Source: Nitrospira sp.
GTDB lineage: Bacteria > Nitrospirota > Nitrospiria > Nitrospirales > Nitrospiraceae
DNA: 17,744 nt
NCBI GenBank assembly: GCA_025360665.1
Contig: JANYBU010000423.1
Span: 1 to 17,744, forward strand
Direction: 5' to 3'
Below the pieces are notes generated by a model that made no database searches, was not told the DNA's origin, and saw only the letters and a program-made list of their open reading frames with translations. Below are positions 6,686 through 14,137 of this stretch, one piece after another (within the stretch, counting starts at the first letter, position 1; each line of letters opens with the position of its first letter). A program made the translations under genes and the position numbers.

Positions 6686-8034
6686 TAAAACATGAATTTG
6701 AGACTGACGGTCCCCAAATGGACAGAGGCGTGGTATGTCCCGTTCAAGGTGGGGTTTAGATTACCGGTAACCGTCCGCGTCTCATAAAACCATTCCTGAA
6801 AGGCCACATCCAGTCCAATCGCTTTCGTCCAGAGCGCGGATGCTCCTCCGCAAGGCACCATTCCCAGAAACCGGCCTTGGCCCTTACACAAGAATCCAGT
6901 TCCAAGAGACAGCGTGTTGGAAGTTAAAGAAATGATACCCGGGCTGAACGTCAGATCGGGAACGGGATTCTCGGTATGTGTGTATCCCGATCGGACTGCC
7001 ACATCCCAATGAGGCAACCACTCGGGATTGAGCCATTTGTATTCGGTGCCGATCGCCACGACCGGCACGGTCTTCCATTGCTGTGGTTGTGGGATGACCC
7101 CGCCGGAGGAGAGATGGATGTCGAGGTTACGCATCGACTTCCACTCGACATATTCCACGTCGAGTTCCAGTTTCCATTCCCGCTCGCTCGTACGAACCGG
7201 CCAAATCGCGATGCCCCCAGTAAAAATCTGTGGAAGCACAAGATTGGTGGATGCATCGGCCATCTTCGCCCCATTGACCAGAAACGACCCACTGAGCGGC
7301 ACCACTGCCTGGGTGCGATAGACCAGTCCAATAGAGGCGATCGGTTGGCCATCGCTGTTTCTCAGTGGTGTATACAGTAAGCTGACGGCTGCGCCGGCCC
7401 CTGTTCCGTTGCCGTTGAATTCGACAGAAGCACCGGCAAGCGCTCCGCTGCCCACTTGCCGCTGTTCCGCATGCCCCTGCCCAAGAAAACTTGCGAAGGT
7501 ATAGATGTCTGCGTTCATTCCGATGGACAACTGATCATTAAGCTTATAGGCTACGGTCGGCTTAATATCGAGGAGCGGAAGCGCTGCAGAGGTGACGGCG
7601 GTATTGAAGGGGCCATCCACCGGATAGCGGGTGTTCAGCCCGAACGGCGAGGTGAGGCCAAGACCGACTGTCACATTCGACAGACTGTTCCATCCGAGAT
7701 ATCCTAGGTTCGCACTGACGTAGGAATAGCTCGGTGGGGGGAACGCGACACTGCCTCCAAAGTCCCCTCGACTGTCTGTCCCGGTCGGACTATTGAACTT
7801 GATGGACCCCCCCACCAGGTTGGTTCCGGTGACGACTTGGACTCCATTCACTTGGCTCAGCCCAGCTGGATTGTAGTGAATGGCCGACGCATCATCGGCC
7901 TGTGCGACAAAGGCATTCCCCTGTCCAGTCGCCGCCGCTCCCTGTGGCTGGAATCGAAGCGCCTGCGCATGCCCAAGTGATGGACACAGTAAAGAGACCA
8001 ACCCCAGAGCCAAGAGGTATCGTTGGTTCCTCAT
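6685..8034 (-). CDS. FadL/OmpP1-type outer membrane transport protein
   Basis: A 449-residue protein with a signal peptide (MRNQRYLLALGLVSLLCPSLGHA) and cleavage predicted before QALRF. The mature N-terminus, with GAAATGQGNAFVAQADDASAIHYNPAGL, is the hallmark of the FadL/OmpP1/TodX family, including the NPAG turn. The rest shows alternating beta-strand patterns and ends in LKFMF, a C-terminal Phe typical of outer membrane barrels. The family moves long-chain fatty acids or other hydrophobic molecules across the outer membrane; the ligand here is not known. The start ATG has TGAGGA nine bases upstream. The gene is divergent from luxR across a 195-base spacer. Confidence 0.92.
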   Translation of the reverse strand: MRNQRYLLALGLVSLLCPSLGHAQALRFQPQGAAATGQGNAFVAQADDASAIHYNPAGLSQVNGVQVVTGTNLVGGSIKFNSPTGTDSRGDFGGSVAFPPPSYSYVSANLGYLGWNSLSNVTVGLGLTSPFGLNTRYPVDGPFNTAVTSAALPLLDIKPTVAYKLNDQLSIGMNADIYTFASFLGQGHAEQRQVGSGALAGASVEFNGNGTGAGAAVSLLYTPLRNSDGQPIASIGLVYRTQAVVPLSGSFLVNGAKMADASTNLVLPQIFTGGIAIWPVRTSEREWKLELDVEYVEWKSMRNLDIHLSSGGVIPQPQQWKTVPVVAIGTEYKWLNPEWLPHWDVAVRSGYTHTENPVPDLTFSPGIISLTSNTLSLGTGFLCKGQGRFLGMVPCGGASALWTKAIGLDVAFQEWFYETRTVTGNLNPTLNGTYHASVHLGTVSLKFMF

Positions 8035-8229
8035 GCCATAATCCTCACGAAGCGTCCTGCCTTAGCTGACAGAGCCAAGATTACGCATTACCAGGAGAAT
8101 GGAAACACCTAGAATGCTCTTGAGGATATAGCCGATTGAGAGGGATCTCGCTAGGGCCAAAATACCCTTCTCGCAAGGTTGCCTTGTATTATGGTAGCAT
8201 TCTTACGTTTCACCCTACCGGAGGCCTTT

Positions 8230-9030
8230 ATGGCACATGTCCAGAAGAAGCGCCCCTTCCCCAAAGACCTATTTACCCAGCTAACCAAAACCGAGTGCGA
8301 AGGTTTTATAGAGGTCCTGCACTTTGCGGTGCAATCAGAAAGTGCCGAAGATGTCAAAGATGTGCTCGGCCGATTTCAAACTCTGTTTCCCTTTAGCCGG
8401 GTAATCGGTGGACTCGCAAAACTCAGCCGCACAGGTGCGTTTGAGGGCTTTACCAATGTACTCAATGTCAGCTATCCGGAAGAATGGCTTCGCCTCTATT
8501 GGCAGAAGGGGTACTTTGAAGTAGACCCGGTCTTCCAGACGGCGTTACAGAAACCAGGGACTCAACATTGGGAAACCACCTATAAGGCCACAAGCTCGGA
8601 CAAACAGCGCGAATTTATGGCAGCGGCGAAGGAGTTCGGTCTAGGAGATGGGATCACAACCGGATCAGCGGATCCCGCATGCGGAGTCGCGACCTTCTGC
8701 TCATTTGCCTCCGCTGAACGTGTGGACGCAAAACGTTATGTGCCGCTGGTCGAGTACTTTGGATACCACGTCAATCTTGCTCTCTTACGCACTGCCCCAA
8801 AGAGTTCGCAAGCGGTTGCTCCCTGCGTCAGAGGACTCACGCTGCGTGAGATGACGATCCTTAACTGGGTGAAAAACGGCAAGACGAACTGGGAGATCGC
8901 CAAAATCACGGGTGTGACTGAACGGACCGTGCGGTTCCACGTGGAAAGCATCTTTTCGAAGCTGGACGTCACCTCGCGATCCCATGCGGTTGCGACCGCC
9001 ATCGAACACGGCCTGCCTAATGTGGTGTAA
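8230..9030 (+). CDS. LuxR-type acyl-homoserine-lactone-responsive regulator
   Basis: A 266-residue regulator with an N-terminal autoinducer-binding domain and a C-terminal LuxR helix-turn-helix. All but one of the nine residues invariant in the TraR/LuxR family fall at TraR spacing: Trp86, Tyr90, Asp99, Pro100, Trp114, and in the DNA-binding part Glu207, Leu211 and Gly217; Gly141 stands one residue off the expected ninth. The HTH runs through NWEIAKITGVTERTVRFHVE. The protein should bind an acyl-HSL in the cytoplasm and then a lux-box operator. I chose ATG 8230 because GGAGG lies five bases before it; the frame is open back to a TTG at 8179. It converges with luxI, so the two are regulator and synthase of one system by position. 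Its likely operator is the palindrome at 9891-9928. Confidence 0.93.
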   Translation: MAHVQKKRPFPKDLFTQLTKTECEGFIEVLHFAVQSESAEDVKDVLGRFQTLFPFSRVIGGLAKLSRTGAFEGFTNVLNVSYPEEWLRLYWQKGYFEVDPVFQTALQKPGTQHWETTYKATSSDKQREFMAAAKEFGLGDGITTGSADPACGVATFCSFASAERVDAKRYVPLVEYFGYHVNLALLRTAPKSSQAVAPCVRGLTLREMTILNWVKNGKTNWEIAKITGVTERTVRFHVESIFSKLDVTSRSHAVATAIEHGLPNVV

Positions 9031-9104
9031 TCAAAGTCGGCTTCATTGAGTTCCTCACCAGGAGACTGCAGGTCGCTCCTGGAGCGAGGTTCACCCCGCT
9101 TCCA

Positions 9105-9818
9105 TCAGGCTGCTGCACCCATTTCCGCCAACCTTTCGCAGCTGGCATACGTAGAAGTCCGACCAACAATCATCTCGCCCTGCAGCGTCTCAATAGAGGA
9201 TATCCAGCTCAGTAACTGTGGTTTCTTAATCGCGTTCTCTTCGTCAAATCGAACCATGTCGTACAGCGCTGCCACAGAACTGGCTCCAGCTGGAGGAAGC
9301 ACCACTGGTTCTCCTATCATTTCACAAGGGAACCCTAGCGCTCGAAGCGTTCGAAAGAACCGATGCTCGACTTCAAGATAGTAGTACCGAATGTCGTTCT
9401 CAACCGCCCATTGATAGACACCTTTCAACAACGCCAGCATCATCTTGGACGAGAGTCCTCTATCTCGGATTTCAGGATCAATCGCAAGCCTGGTAATCTC
9501 GGCCGTATCTGAAGTTTTTCTGATTTGGTATTCAGCTGGGAGCAAGGCACCGAATTCTTTTTCGAGCATGAATTGCCCGGAAGAGGGAAGGAGCCGAGCC
9601 ACCCCAACCACCGCTCCATCATTTCTGACCAGGCCAACGGTTGTCCCCCACAAATCGTATAGATCCATCTCCTGTCTGTCATCCGTCTCAGGAACCCACT
9701 TCAGTGATTCGGCAAAAACTTTATGCCGGAGTCGATAAGATTGGGTAAGCTGCTCCCCGTGTAACGTCTTCACTACAAAGCCATTTTCGCTGAACTCGAC
9801 ATCTTTTACTCCGCGCAT
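9105..9818 (-). CDS. LuxI-type acyl-homoserine-lactone synthase
   Basis: A 237-residue autoinducer synthase of the GNAT-like LuxI fold. It makes N-acyl-homoserine lactone from S-adenosylmethionine and an acyl carrier (acyl-ACP or acyl-CoA). The complete set of family signature residues is present, with spacing that matches EsaI/LuxI: Arg31, Phe35, Trp41, Asp52, Asp55, Arg75 (GVARLLP), Glu107 and Arg110 (AEITRLAID). It is slightly longer than typical LuxI proteins at the C-terminus. AAAGGAGA precedes the ATG at 9818. The gene converges with luxR; upstream lies a 38-bp palindrome that resembles a lux box, as expected for positive feedback. The acyltransferases of PEP-CTERM systems are related, but the full signature and the luxR neighbour favour LuxI. 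The acyl chain cannot be predicted. Confidence 0.92.
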   Translation of the reverse strand: MRGVKDVEFSENGFVVKTLHGEQLTQSYRLRHKVFAESLKWVPETDDRQEMDLYDLWGTTVGLVRNDGAVVGVARLLPSSGQFMLEKEFGALLPAEYQIRKTSDTAEITRLAIDPEIRDRGLSSKMMLALLKGVYQWAVENDIRYYYLEVEHRFFRTLRALGFPCEMIGEPVVLPPAGASSVAALYDMVRFDEENAIKKPQLLSWISSIETLQGEMIVGRTSTYASCERLAEMGAAA

Positions 9819-9890
9819 CAGCTGTCTCCTTTCATAGTGAACATCAAGACCACACCATTTCCTTGGGCAATGGGTTTTTCATAATGCGTG

Positions 9891-9928
9891 CATTTCGTCA
9901 CCTGGCGGATCCGCCAGGTGACGAAATG
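9891..9928. promoter_or_regulatory. Perfect 38-bp palindrome containing a lux-box-like operator
   Basis: The two 19-base halves are exact reverse complements with no spacer, centred between 9909 and 9910. The inner 20 bases, ACCTGGCGGATCCGCCAGGT (9900-9919), agree in 15 of 20 positions with the V. fischeri lux box ACCTGTAGGATCGTACAGGT, including both conserved ACCTG/CAGGT arms. It lies 73 bases upstream of the luxI start and about 50 to 105 bases before the possible starts of the divergent kinase operon, so bound LuxR could act both ways. A possible luxI -10 (CATTAT, 9886-9881, minus strand) follows at slightly less than the usual lux-box spacing. Confidence 0.75.
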
Positions 9929-9978
9929 AGTGGCAGTCGCGTACTAGTAGTGTTCAGGCGAAATGAGGAGTCCGTGCG

Positions 9979-10065
9979 ATGAAAGACTCCGTTGGCGTTC
10001 CGCGCCACAGGATTGGAAAGAACGGTCCAACTGATGAAAGATCGGCGGGGGTTCCAGATTCTTGA
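9979..10065 (+). CDS. Possible 28-codon leader ORF ahead of the kinase gene
   Basis: ATG at 9979 follows a strong ribosome binding site, GAGGAG at 9964-9969, with eight bases between. The frame reads MKDSVGVPRHRIGKNGPTDE and ends at TGA 10063-10065, overlapping the beginning of the kinase reading frame. The kinase frame itself has no comparable ribosome binding site. This could be a translated leader that couples translation, or the true kinase N-terminus followed by an indel, for example in the G5 run at 10047-10051. Nothing recognisable is encoded. Confidence 0.3.
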   Translation: MKDSVGVPRHRIGKNGPTDERSAGVPDS

Positions 10066-10852
10066 CGGGTTTCGGGAATTTCCTGGCAAGCAGGCGCAAC
10101 AGCGTGCGTCTTTCGCCCAAGGGATTTCCTACGATAGAGATCAGTCATTTTCTTGCCAGCCACACGAACAGGTCGGAAGCAGCCTCGCCTCTGCCATCAA
10201 GTCATCCGAGCAAAGATTGAGCGCCCTGCTTCACGATCGCAGCCGCATCGGACTGGAATTGCACGATTCCGTGTTGCAAGCGCTCTATGCGATCGGGTTG
10301 AGCCTGGCGCAAACTCCTGAATTGCGCAGGAGTGCGCCACCGGCTCTGCCGTGCTCACGCGATCAGGCTACCGACCAGCTCAACAAGCTCATCCAAGACA
10401 TCCGACGCCTAATCCTGAATGTGGAATCCGACAACATCGATCCTTTTAGGCTGGTCTCCGAGTTACAGGCCCTCGCTCAGACCGCGGAGCAGGTGAATGA
10501 GTTACGGATATGTGTGGAGGTCGACCCGGTGGCAGAGGAGATTCTGACCGGCGAAGAAGCTCGGGAACTCGTCACGATCACCCGGGAGGCCTTGACCAAT
10601 TGCGTCCGTCACGCCCACGCCACGCACATTGTGATCGCCCTTCGGAAAATCGGATCACGAGTCCGACTGAGTATTCGCGACAACGGATCAGGCTTCGACG
10701 TCGAGCACAAACAGGCGAAGGGCATTGGGTTCTTGCAGATGGAAAATCGGGTTCGGAAGATCGGTGGTCGCCTGGACATCCAATCCACGGTGGGCCGAGG
10801 CACCTGCATCATCGCTGACGTCTACCTTGAACCGATACTCACGACAATATGA
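10034..10852 (+). CDS. NarL-type (HisKA_3) histidine kinase without sensor domain
   Basis: Soluble histidine kinase of the NarX/DegS type. From ATG 10034 (272 residues): dimerisation and phosphotransfer helix with RIGLELHDSVLQ and phospho-acceptor His77, then the ATPase domain with N-box REALTNCVRHA (Asn189), G1 box DNGSGFD (Asp216 first) and G2 region KGIGFLQMENRV. No membrane segment and no recognised sensor module precede the His helix, so the input may be another protein. The start is uncertain: TTG 9992 is also open, neither start has a good ribosome binding site, and a leader ORF with a good one overlaps. Its TGA overlaps the ATG of the next kinase (ATGA). It is divergent from luxI across the lux-box palindrome. 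I expect it to phosphorylate the NarL-type regulator two genes downstream. Confidence 0.82.
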   Translation: MKDRRGFQILDGFREFPGKQAQQRASFAQGISYDRDQSFSCQPHEQVGSSLASAIKSSEQRLSALLHDRSRIGLELHDSVLQALYAIGLSLAQTPELRRSAPPALPCSRDQATDQLNKLIQDIRRLILNVESDNIDPFRLVSELQALAQTAEQVNELRICVEVDPVAEEILTGEEARELVTITREALTNCVRHAHATHIVIALRKIGSRVRLSIRDNGSGFDVEHKQAKGIGFLQMENRVRKIGGRLDIQSTVGRGTCIIADVYLEPILTTI

Positions 10853-12044
10853 AACACCCACGCACTCATCTTGTCACAGCCGTATCGTCTCCCGCTCCCA
10901 GTCGAGCCGTGAGGAAGCACAACAGAACCGAGATACTATGTTCTCCGGAGCCGGCTTCCCACCCAGGGGAACCGATTGACCATTGCTATCGCGCGCTCTT
11001 GGAGACCTCCAGCAGTGCGACCCTGCTTCTCTCGCCTGAATCCATCATTCTGGGGTGGAACCGCGCGGCTGAAACAGTCTCAGGCTGGACAGCCGACGAA
11101 GTGCTGGGTCGCAGCTATGTGGAACTGTGCTTCCCGATGGAGGCGCGGGAAGCGTTCCTGATCGAGCTTGCGCGGGTCACCGCAGGGAGTGAAGTGAGGG
11201 GACTTAAGATTCCTCTCCGGGCACGCACGGGGTCACAGACGATGCTCTCCTGGAATATCTCGCGGGTACTGGGGACTCGCGGGCACCTGATCGGTCTCAT
11301 GGCCATCGGTACCATCGTCGCCCCACATACCCAGCTAAAAGAGGCGCTCCAGCTAGCCCATGCCCAGGTACGTAGCGAGACTCGCCGGGCGCAGATCGCC
11401 GCAGAGGAGGAACGGCGCAGAATTGCACGGGAGCTGCACGACGAGTTCGGGCAGGCCTTGACCGGATTGAAATTCGATCTGGCGTGGCTTGGCAGAAAAC
11501 TCACGCAACCGCTTGCTTCAACCGGCGGCACGGATCTGCTGAACAAAGTCCAGTCCATGTCGGGATCGGTCGACGCGCTCTTGGAGTCCGTCCGCTCCAC
11601 AGCGGCGGCCCTGCGCCCCGCGATGCTGGACGATCTCGGGCTGGTCCCGGCGTTGGAATGTCTCGCAACGACGTTCCAGCAGCGCACGGGCGCGCGCTGT
11701 GCGATAGACGTGGCGCCGGAGTTGTCATCCATCGCGCTGCCCTCCGAAACGTCTGCCGCGTTGTTTCGAATCGCGCAGGAACTGCTGACGAATGTGATGC
11801 GCACGCGGCCGCCTCGCACGTACGCATGCGGCTGTACCAGGACAGCGACAGCGTGACATTAGAAGTGACTGACAACGGGAAGGGGATCGCCCATGAGAGG
11901 ATGACCACGTCTAATTCCTTTGGGCTTCGAGGAATGCAGGAACGAGCCTCCCTCCTAGGCGGCCACTTTCAGATCGTAGGAACGTCCGGTGTCGGCACCA
12001 CGGCCTGCGCCTCCGTGCCGATTGCGGAGTGCATCGTCGCATGA
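10849..12044 (+). CDS. PAS-domain histidine kinase (HisKA_3), frameshifted in the ATPase domain
   Basis: Second NarL-type kinase in the operon. The first frame (10849-11856) encodes a PAS domain at about residues 45-160 (IDHCYRALLETSSSATLLLS onward), a linker helix, and RIARELHDEFGQ with phospho-acceptor His197, then the start of the ATPase domain up to IAQELLTNVMR. There the frame runs into nonsense and stops. The expected continuation, HAAASHVRMRLYQD, then DNGKGIAHER and GLRGMQERASLLGG, is in another frame and ends at TGA 12044. One additional C after 11802 (CGCCAC instead of CGCAC) would restore a single protein of about 398 residues. As read, the kinase lacks most of its ATP-binding site. 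It has no membrane segment. ATGA overlaps link it to both neighbours. Confidence 0.8.
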
Positions 12045-12688
12045 TTGGGACACAGCTGGTAAAAATTCTCGTCATCGACGATCACGAGGTCGTGCGCCTG
12101 GGCGTGAAACAGATCCTTGAGGAGGTCTTCCCTCATGTCGAGGTCGGTGAAGCCGATACCGGTCAGAAGGGGATTGCTGCGGTGCGACAGGAGCCTTGGG
12201 ATCTCGCAATCGTAGATATCAGCCTTCCTGATCAGAGTGGGTTGGAACTGTTGTGCGAGTTACACAGCACTGCGCCCCAGCTCCCTCTGATGGTGTTGAG
12301 TCTGCACCCTGAGGAGCAATATGCTGTTCGTGCCTTCCGTGCCGGAGCTAAGGCCTATCTCACCAAACAGACCGCACCGGAAGAGTTGGCCAGGGCCGTC
12401 AAGCAAGTCCTGACCGGCCGGATGTATGTCACTGCCTCCCTCGGAGAGCGCATGGCCGGCGGCCTGAACAAGAATCCCACCGGTCCCGTCCACCACACAT
12501 TGTCTGAGCGAGAATTCGAAGTCCTTGTATTGTTAGCCCAGGGCCAGTCTGTCAAGCACATCGCACAATCCCTCGCTATTAGCATCAAGACCGTTAGTAC
12601 CTATCGAGCCAGACTGCTGGACAAGCTCCAGCTGTCGACTACTGCCGAACTGATCCGGTACGCACTCGACCATCATTTGGTTGCATAG
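12041..12688 (+). CDS. NarL/FixJ-family response regulator
   Basis: A 215-residue DNA-binding response regulator. Receiver domain residues 6-125: acidic pair Asp13/Asp14, phospho-acceptor Asp59 in LAIVDISLPDQSG, Ser87 in the Thr/Ser switch place, and Lys109 in YLTKQ. C-terminal LuxR-type helix-turn-helix from about residue 150 (LSEREFEVLVLLAQGQSVKHIA, shown here as LSEREFEVLVLLAQGQ) with recognition helix ISIKTVSTYRARL. I chose ATG 12041, which overlaps the preceding kinase stop as ATGA, over GTG 12029; GGAG lies 11 bases upstream. It is the natural phosphorylation partner of the two kinases in the same operon and probably the output of the circuit. Target genes are unknown. Confidence 0.92.
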   Translation: MIGTQLVKILVIDDHEVVRLGVKQILEEVFPHVEVGEADTGQKGIAAVRQEPWDLAIVDISLPDQSGLELLCELHSTAPQLPLMVLSLHPEEQYAVRAFRAGAKAYLTKQTAPEELARAVKQVLTGRMYVTASLGERMAGGLNKNPTGPVHHTLSEREFEVLVLLAQGQSVKHIAQSLAISIKTVSTYRARLLDKLQLSTTAELIRYALDHHLVA

Positions 12689-12877
12689 AGCCGATACTTG
12701 CTTACGAATGGTCTGTGGATTGTTCGCGTATCTATGCCTACTCACGTAGTTGATCACCCATGGTCGTAAGGATCTTCCTACATGGCGACAGGCGTTCGTC
12801 CGATTGCCTCCTTTTTCCATTCACGCTACATATTGGGAACGCTTCGAATCACTTTCTCCTCTGCTCGGAGCCATCAT

Positions 12878-13288
12878 ATGACCATTATCCTAGCCGATGC
12901 CGACGCCCACTTTCGAGACAGACTCAAGAAGCGCCTTGAGAAAATCAACGGCGTGAACGTGGTGGGAGAATCATCGGACTCGGAAGAAGCCACCGCGATG
13001 ATTCTGAATCGCAAACCCGAGATCGCGATCCTGAATTCTTCGCTCCGAGATGGCCTCGGCATCGAAGTCCTCCGACACATCAAGCGATTGATGGTCCCGC
13101 CTACCATCATCGTCGTGACGGACGACCTCTCGCGCGACAATAAGACCGCCTGCTCTCTTGCCGGGGCCGATTTCGTTTTTGACAAGGCCACGGAGGATCA
13201 GAGGATGATCAACACCATTCGCCTTCTTTGTGTGCCTCACAGCCAAATCGAAGCGTTGGGCTTCTCCATTGCCACGCTCGATGATTGA
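12878..13288 (+). CDS. Stand-alone receiver domain lacking the phospho-acceptor Asp
   Basis: A 136-residue protein made only of a CheY-like receiver. The acidic site (Asp7, Asp9 in LADADAHFRD), the switch Thr81 (IIVVTDD) and the conserved Lys103 (FVFDKAT) are present, but the position that normally carries the phosphorylated Asp is Asn53 (PEIAILNSSLRDG). It therefore probably cannot be phosphorylated in the usual way and may work as a pseudo-receiver, for instance by binding a kinase or regulator. I chose ATG 12878 because GGAG lies seven bases upstream; the frame is open to 12782, but that extension is unlike the family. It follows the response regulator by 189 bases in the same direction, and could be read through or have its own promoter. 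Confidence 0.85.
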   Translation: MTIILADADAHFRDRLKKRLEKINGVNVVGESSDSEEATAMILNRKPEIAILNSSLRDGLGIEVLRHIKRLMVPPTIIVVTDDLSRDNKTACSLAGADFVFDKATEDQRMINTIRLLCVPHSQIEALGFSIATLDD

Positions 13289-13384
13289 TCAACGCTCCTC
13301 CACGATAGTCATGTCTCCGCCGGTCGTCTCTGTATTGTCGTTTAAATTGACAGTTCCCCCTCTCGCCGACTAGGATAGCGCGCC

Positions 13385-13948
13385 GTGAGCCATTCCGATC
13401 CTTCAGAACCCACAGCAGCGAAGCAATCCCACTCTCCCATCAGCCGCATTGAGCACGGGTTTGAAACCCTCGTGTTCGCCAGTCGGTGGATTCAAGCCCC
13501 GCTCTATGGCGGCTTGATCGTGGCCGAACTGCTGTATGCGTACAAATTTCTCGTCGAACTGTGGGAGATGGTCCGGCACATCAATCAGCAAGAGGAGACT
13601 ACCTTCATGCTGGGCGTCCTGGGGCTGATCGACGTCACGATGGTGGCAAACTTGCTCACGATGGTGATCATCGGCGGCTACGCCACCTTCGTGAGCAAAT
13701 TGGATTTAGAAGGCCATCCCGATCGACCCGAATGGCTGACCCACATCGACCCCGGCAGCATCAAGATTAAACTCGCAGCCTCACTGATCGGCATCTCCAG
13801 CATTCATCTTCTAAAATCATTCGTCGACATCAAGAATGAAGACCCCGAACACATCAAGTGGAAGATCTTTATCCACATGACCTTCCTCGGCTCCGTTATC
13901 CTCCTCGCGTGGACCGATAAAATTATGCAGAAAGACAAGAAACACTGA
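13385..13948 (+). CDS. UPF0114 family inner membrane protein (YqhA-like)
   Basis: A 187-residue protein with about four membrane segments: PLYGGLIVAELLYAYKFLVE, the segment through LGLIDVTMVANLLTMVIIGG, one at LAASLIGISSIHLL, and FIHMTFLGSVILLAW. The conserved family core GLIDVTMVANLLTMVIIGGY (residues 78-97) and IDPGSIKIKLAASLIGISS (residues 121-139) are both present, so the family call is firm; the biochemical role of the family is not established. The start is GTG 13385, with AGGA upstream. It lies about 96 bases after the pseudo-receiver gene, in the same direction. Nothing in the sequence ties it to the signalling genes beyond position. Confidence 0.9.
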   Translation: MSHSDPSEPTAAKQSHSPISRIEHGFETLVFASRWIQAPLYGGLIVAELLYAYKFLVELWEMVRHINQQEETTFMLGVLGLIDVTMVANLLTMVIIGGYATFVSKLDLEGHPDRPEWLTHIDPGSIKIKLAASLIGISSIHLLKSFVDIKNEDPEHIKWKIFIHMTFLGSVILLAWTDKIMQKDKKH

Positions 13949-13967
13949 AGCGAGGGTATCGATTTCA

Positions 13968-13980
13968 ATACAGTCTGTAT
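13968..13980. promoter_or_regulatory. Small inverted repeat, possible operator
   Basis: ATACAG and CTGTAT flank a single central T in the 189-base spacer between the UPF0114 gene and the lipoprotein gene. It could be a small operator for the lipoprotein and patatin genes. A repeat of this size can also arise by chance, and no matching second copy was noticed in the window. Confidence 0.2.
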
Positions 13981-14137
13981 CTATTTAGGACCATCTGGCA
14001 GCTTTCTCTCCAGACACGGTATATCTTTCCCCTCTCATTTCTCAAATATCTGCGCGATTCTTTCAGCCGCAGCACGGCATGTCGGTTGCTTAATACAGCC
14101 ATACCGCGCGTGCTCCTGTGTCACTATGAGGTCATCC

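Noticed and set aside
8041..8229. A lux box upstream of luxR
   Set aside because: I found no ACCTG-N10-CAGGT-like sequence in this spacer; the small repeat AGGG/CCCT near 8150 does not resemble one.
9058..9082. Inverted repeat CCAGGAG/CTCCTGG between the convergent luxR and luxI stops, considered as a terminator
   Set aside because: The stem is only seven bases with an 11-base loop and no T-run on either strand, so a terminator cannot be supported.
9891..9928. The 38-bp palindrome as a rho-independent terminator
   Set aside because: It has no loop and no adjoining T-tract, and it sits upstream of two divergent genes and not at a gene end; the lux-box match explains it better.
11484..11801. 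N-terminal part of the second frame in the PAS kinase as a separate protein
   Set aside because: It is an out-of-frame shadow of the kinase; only the portion after about 11802 shows ATPase-domain sequence.
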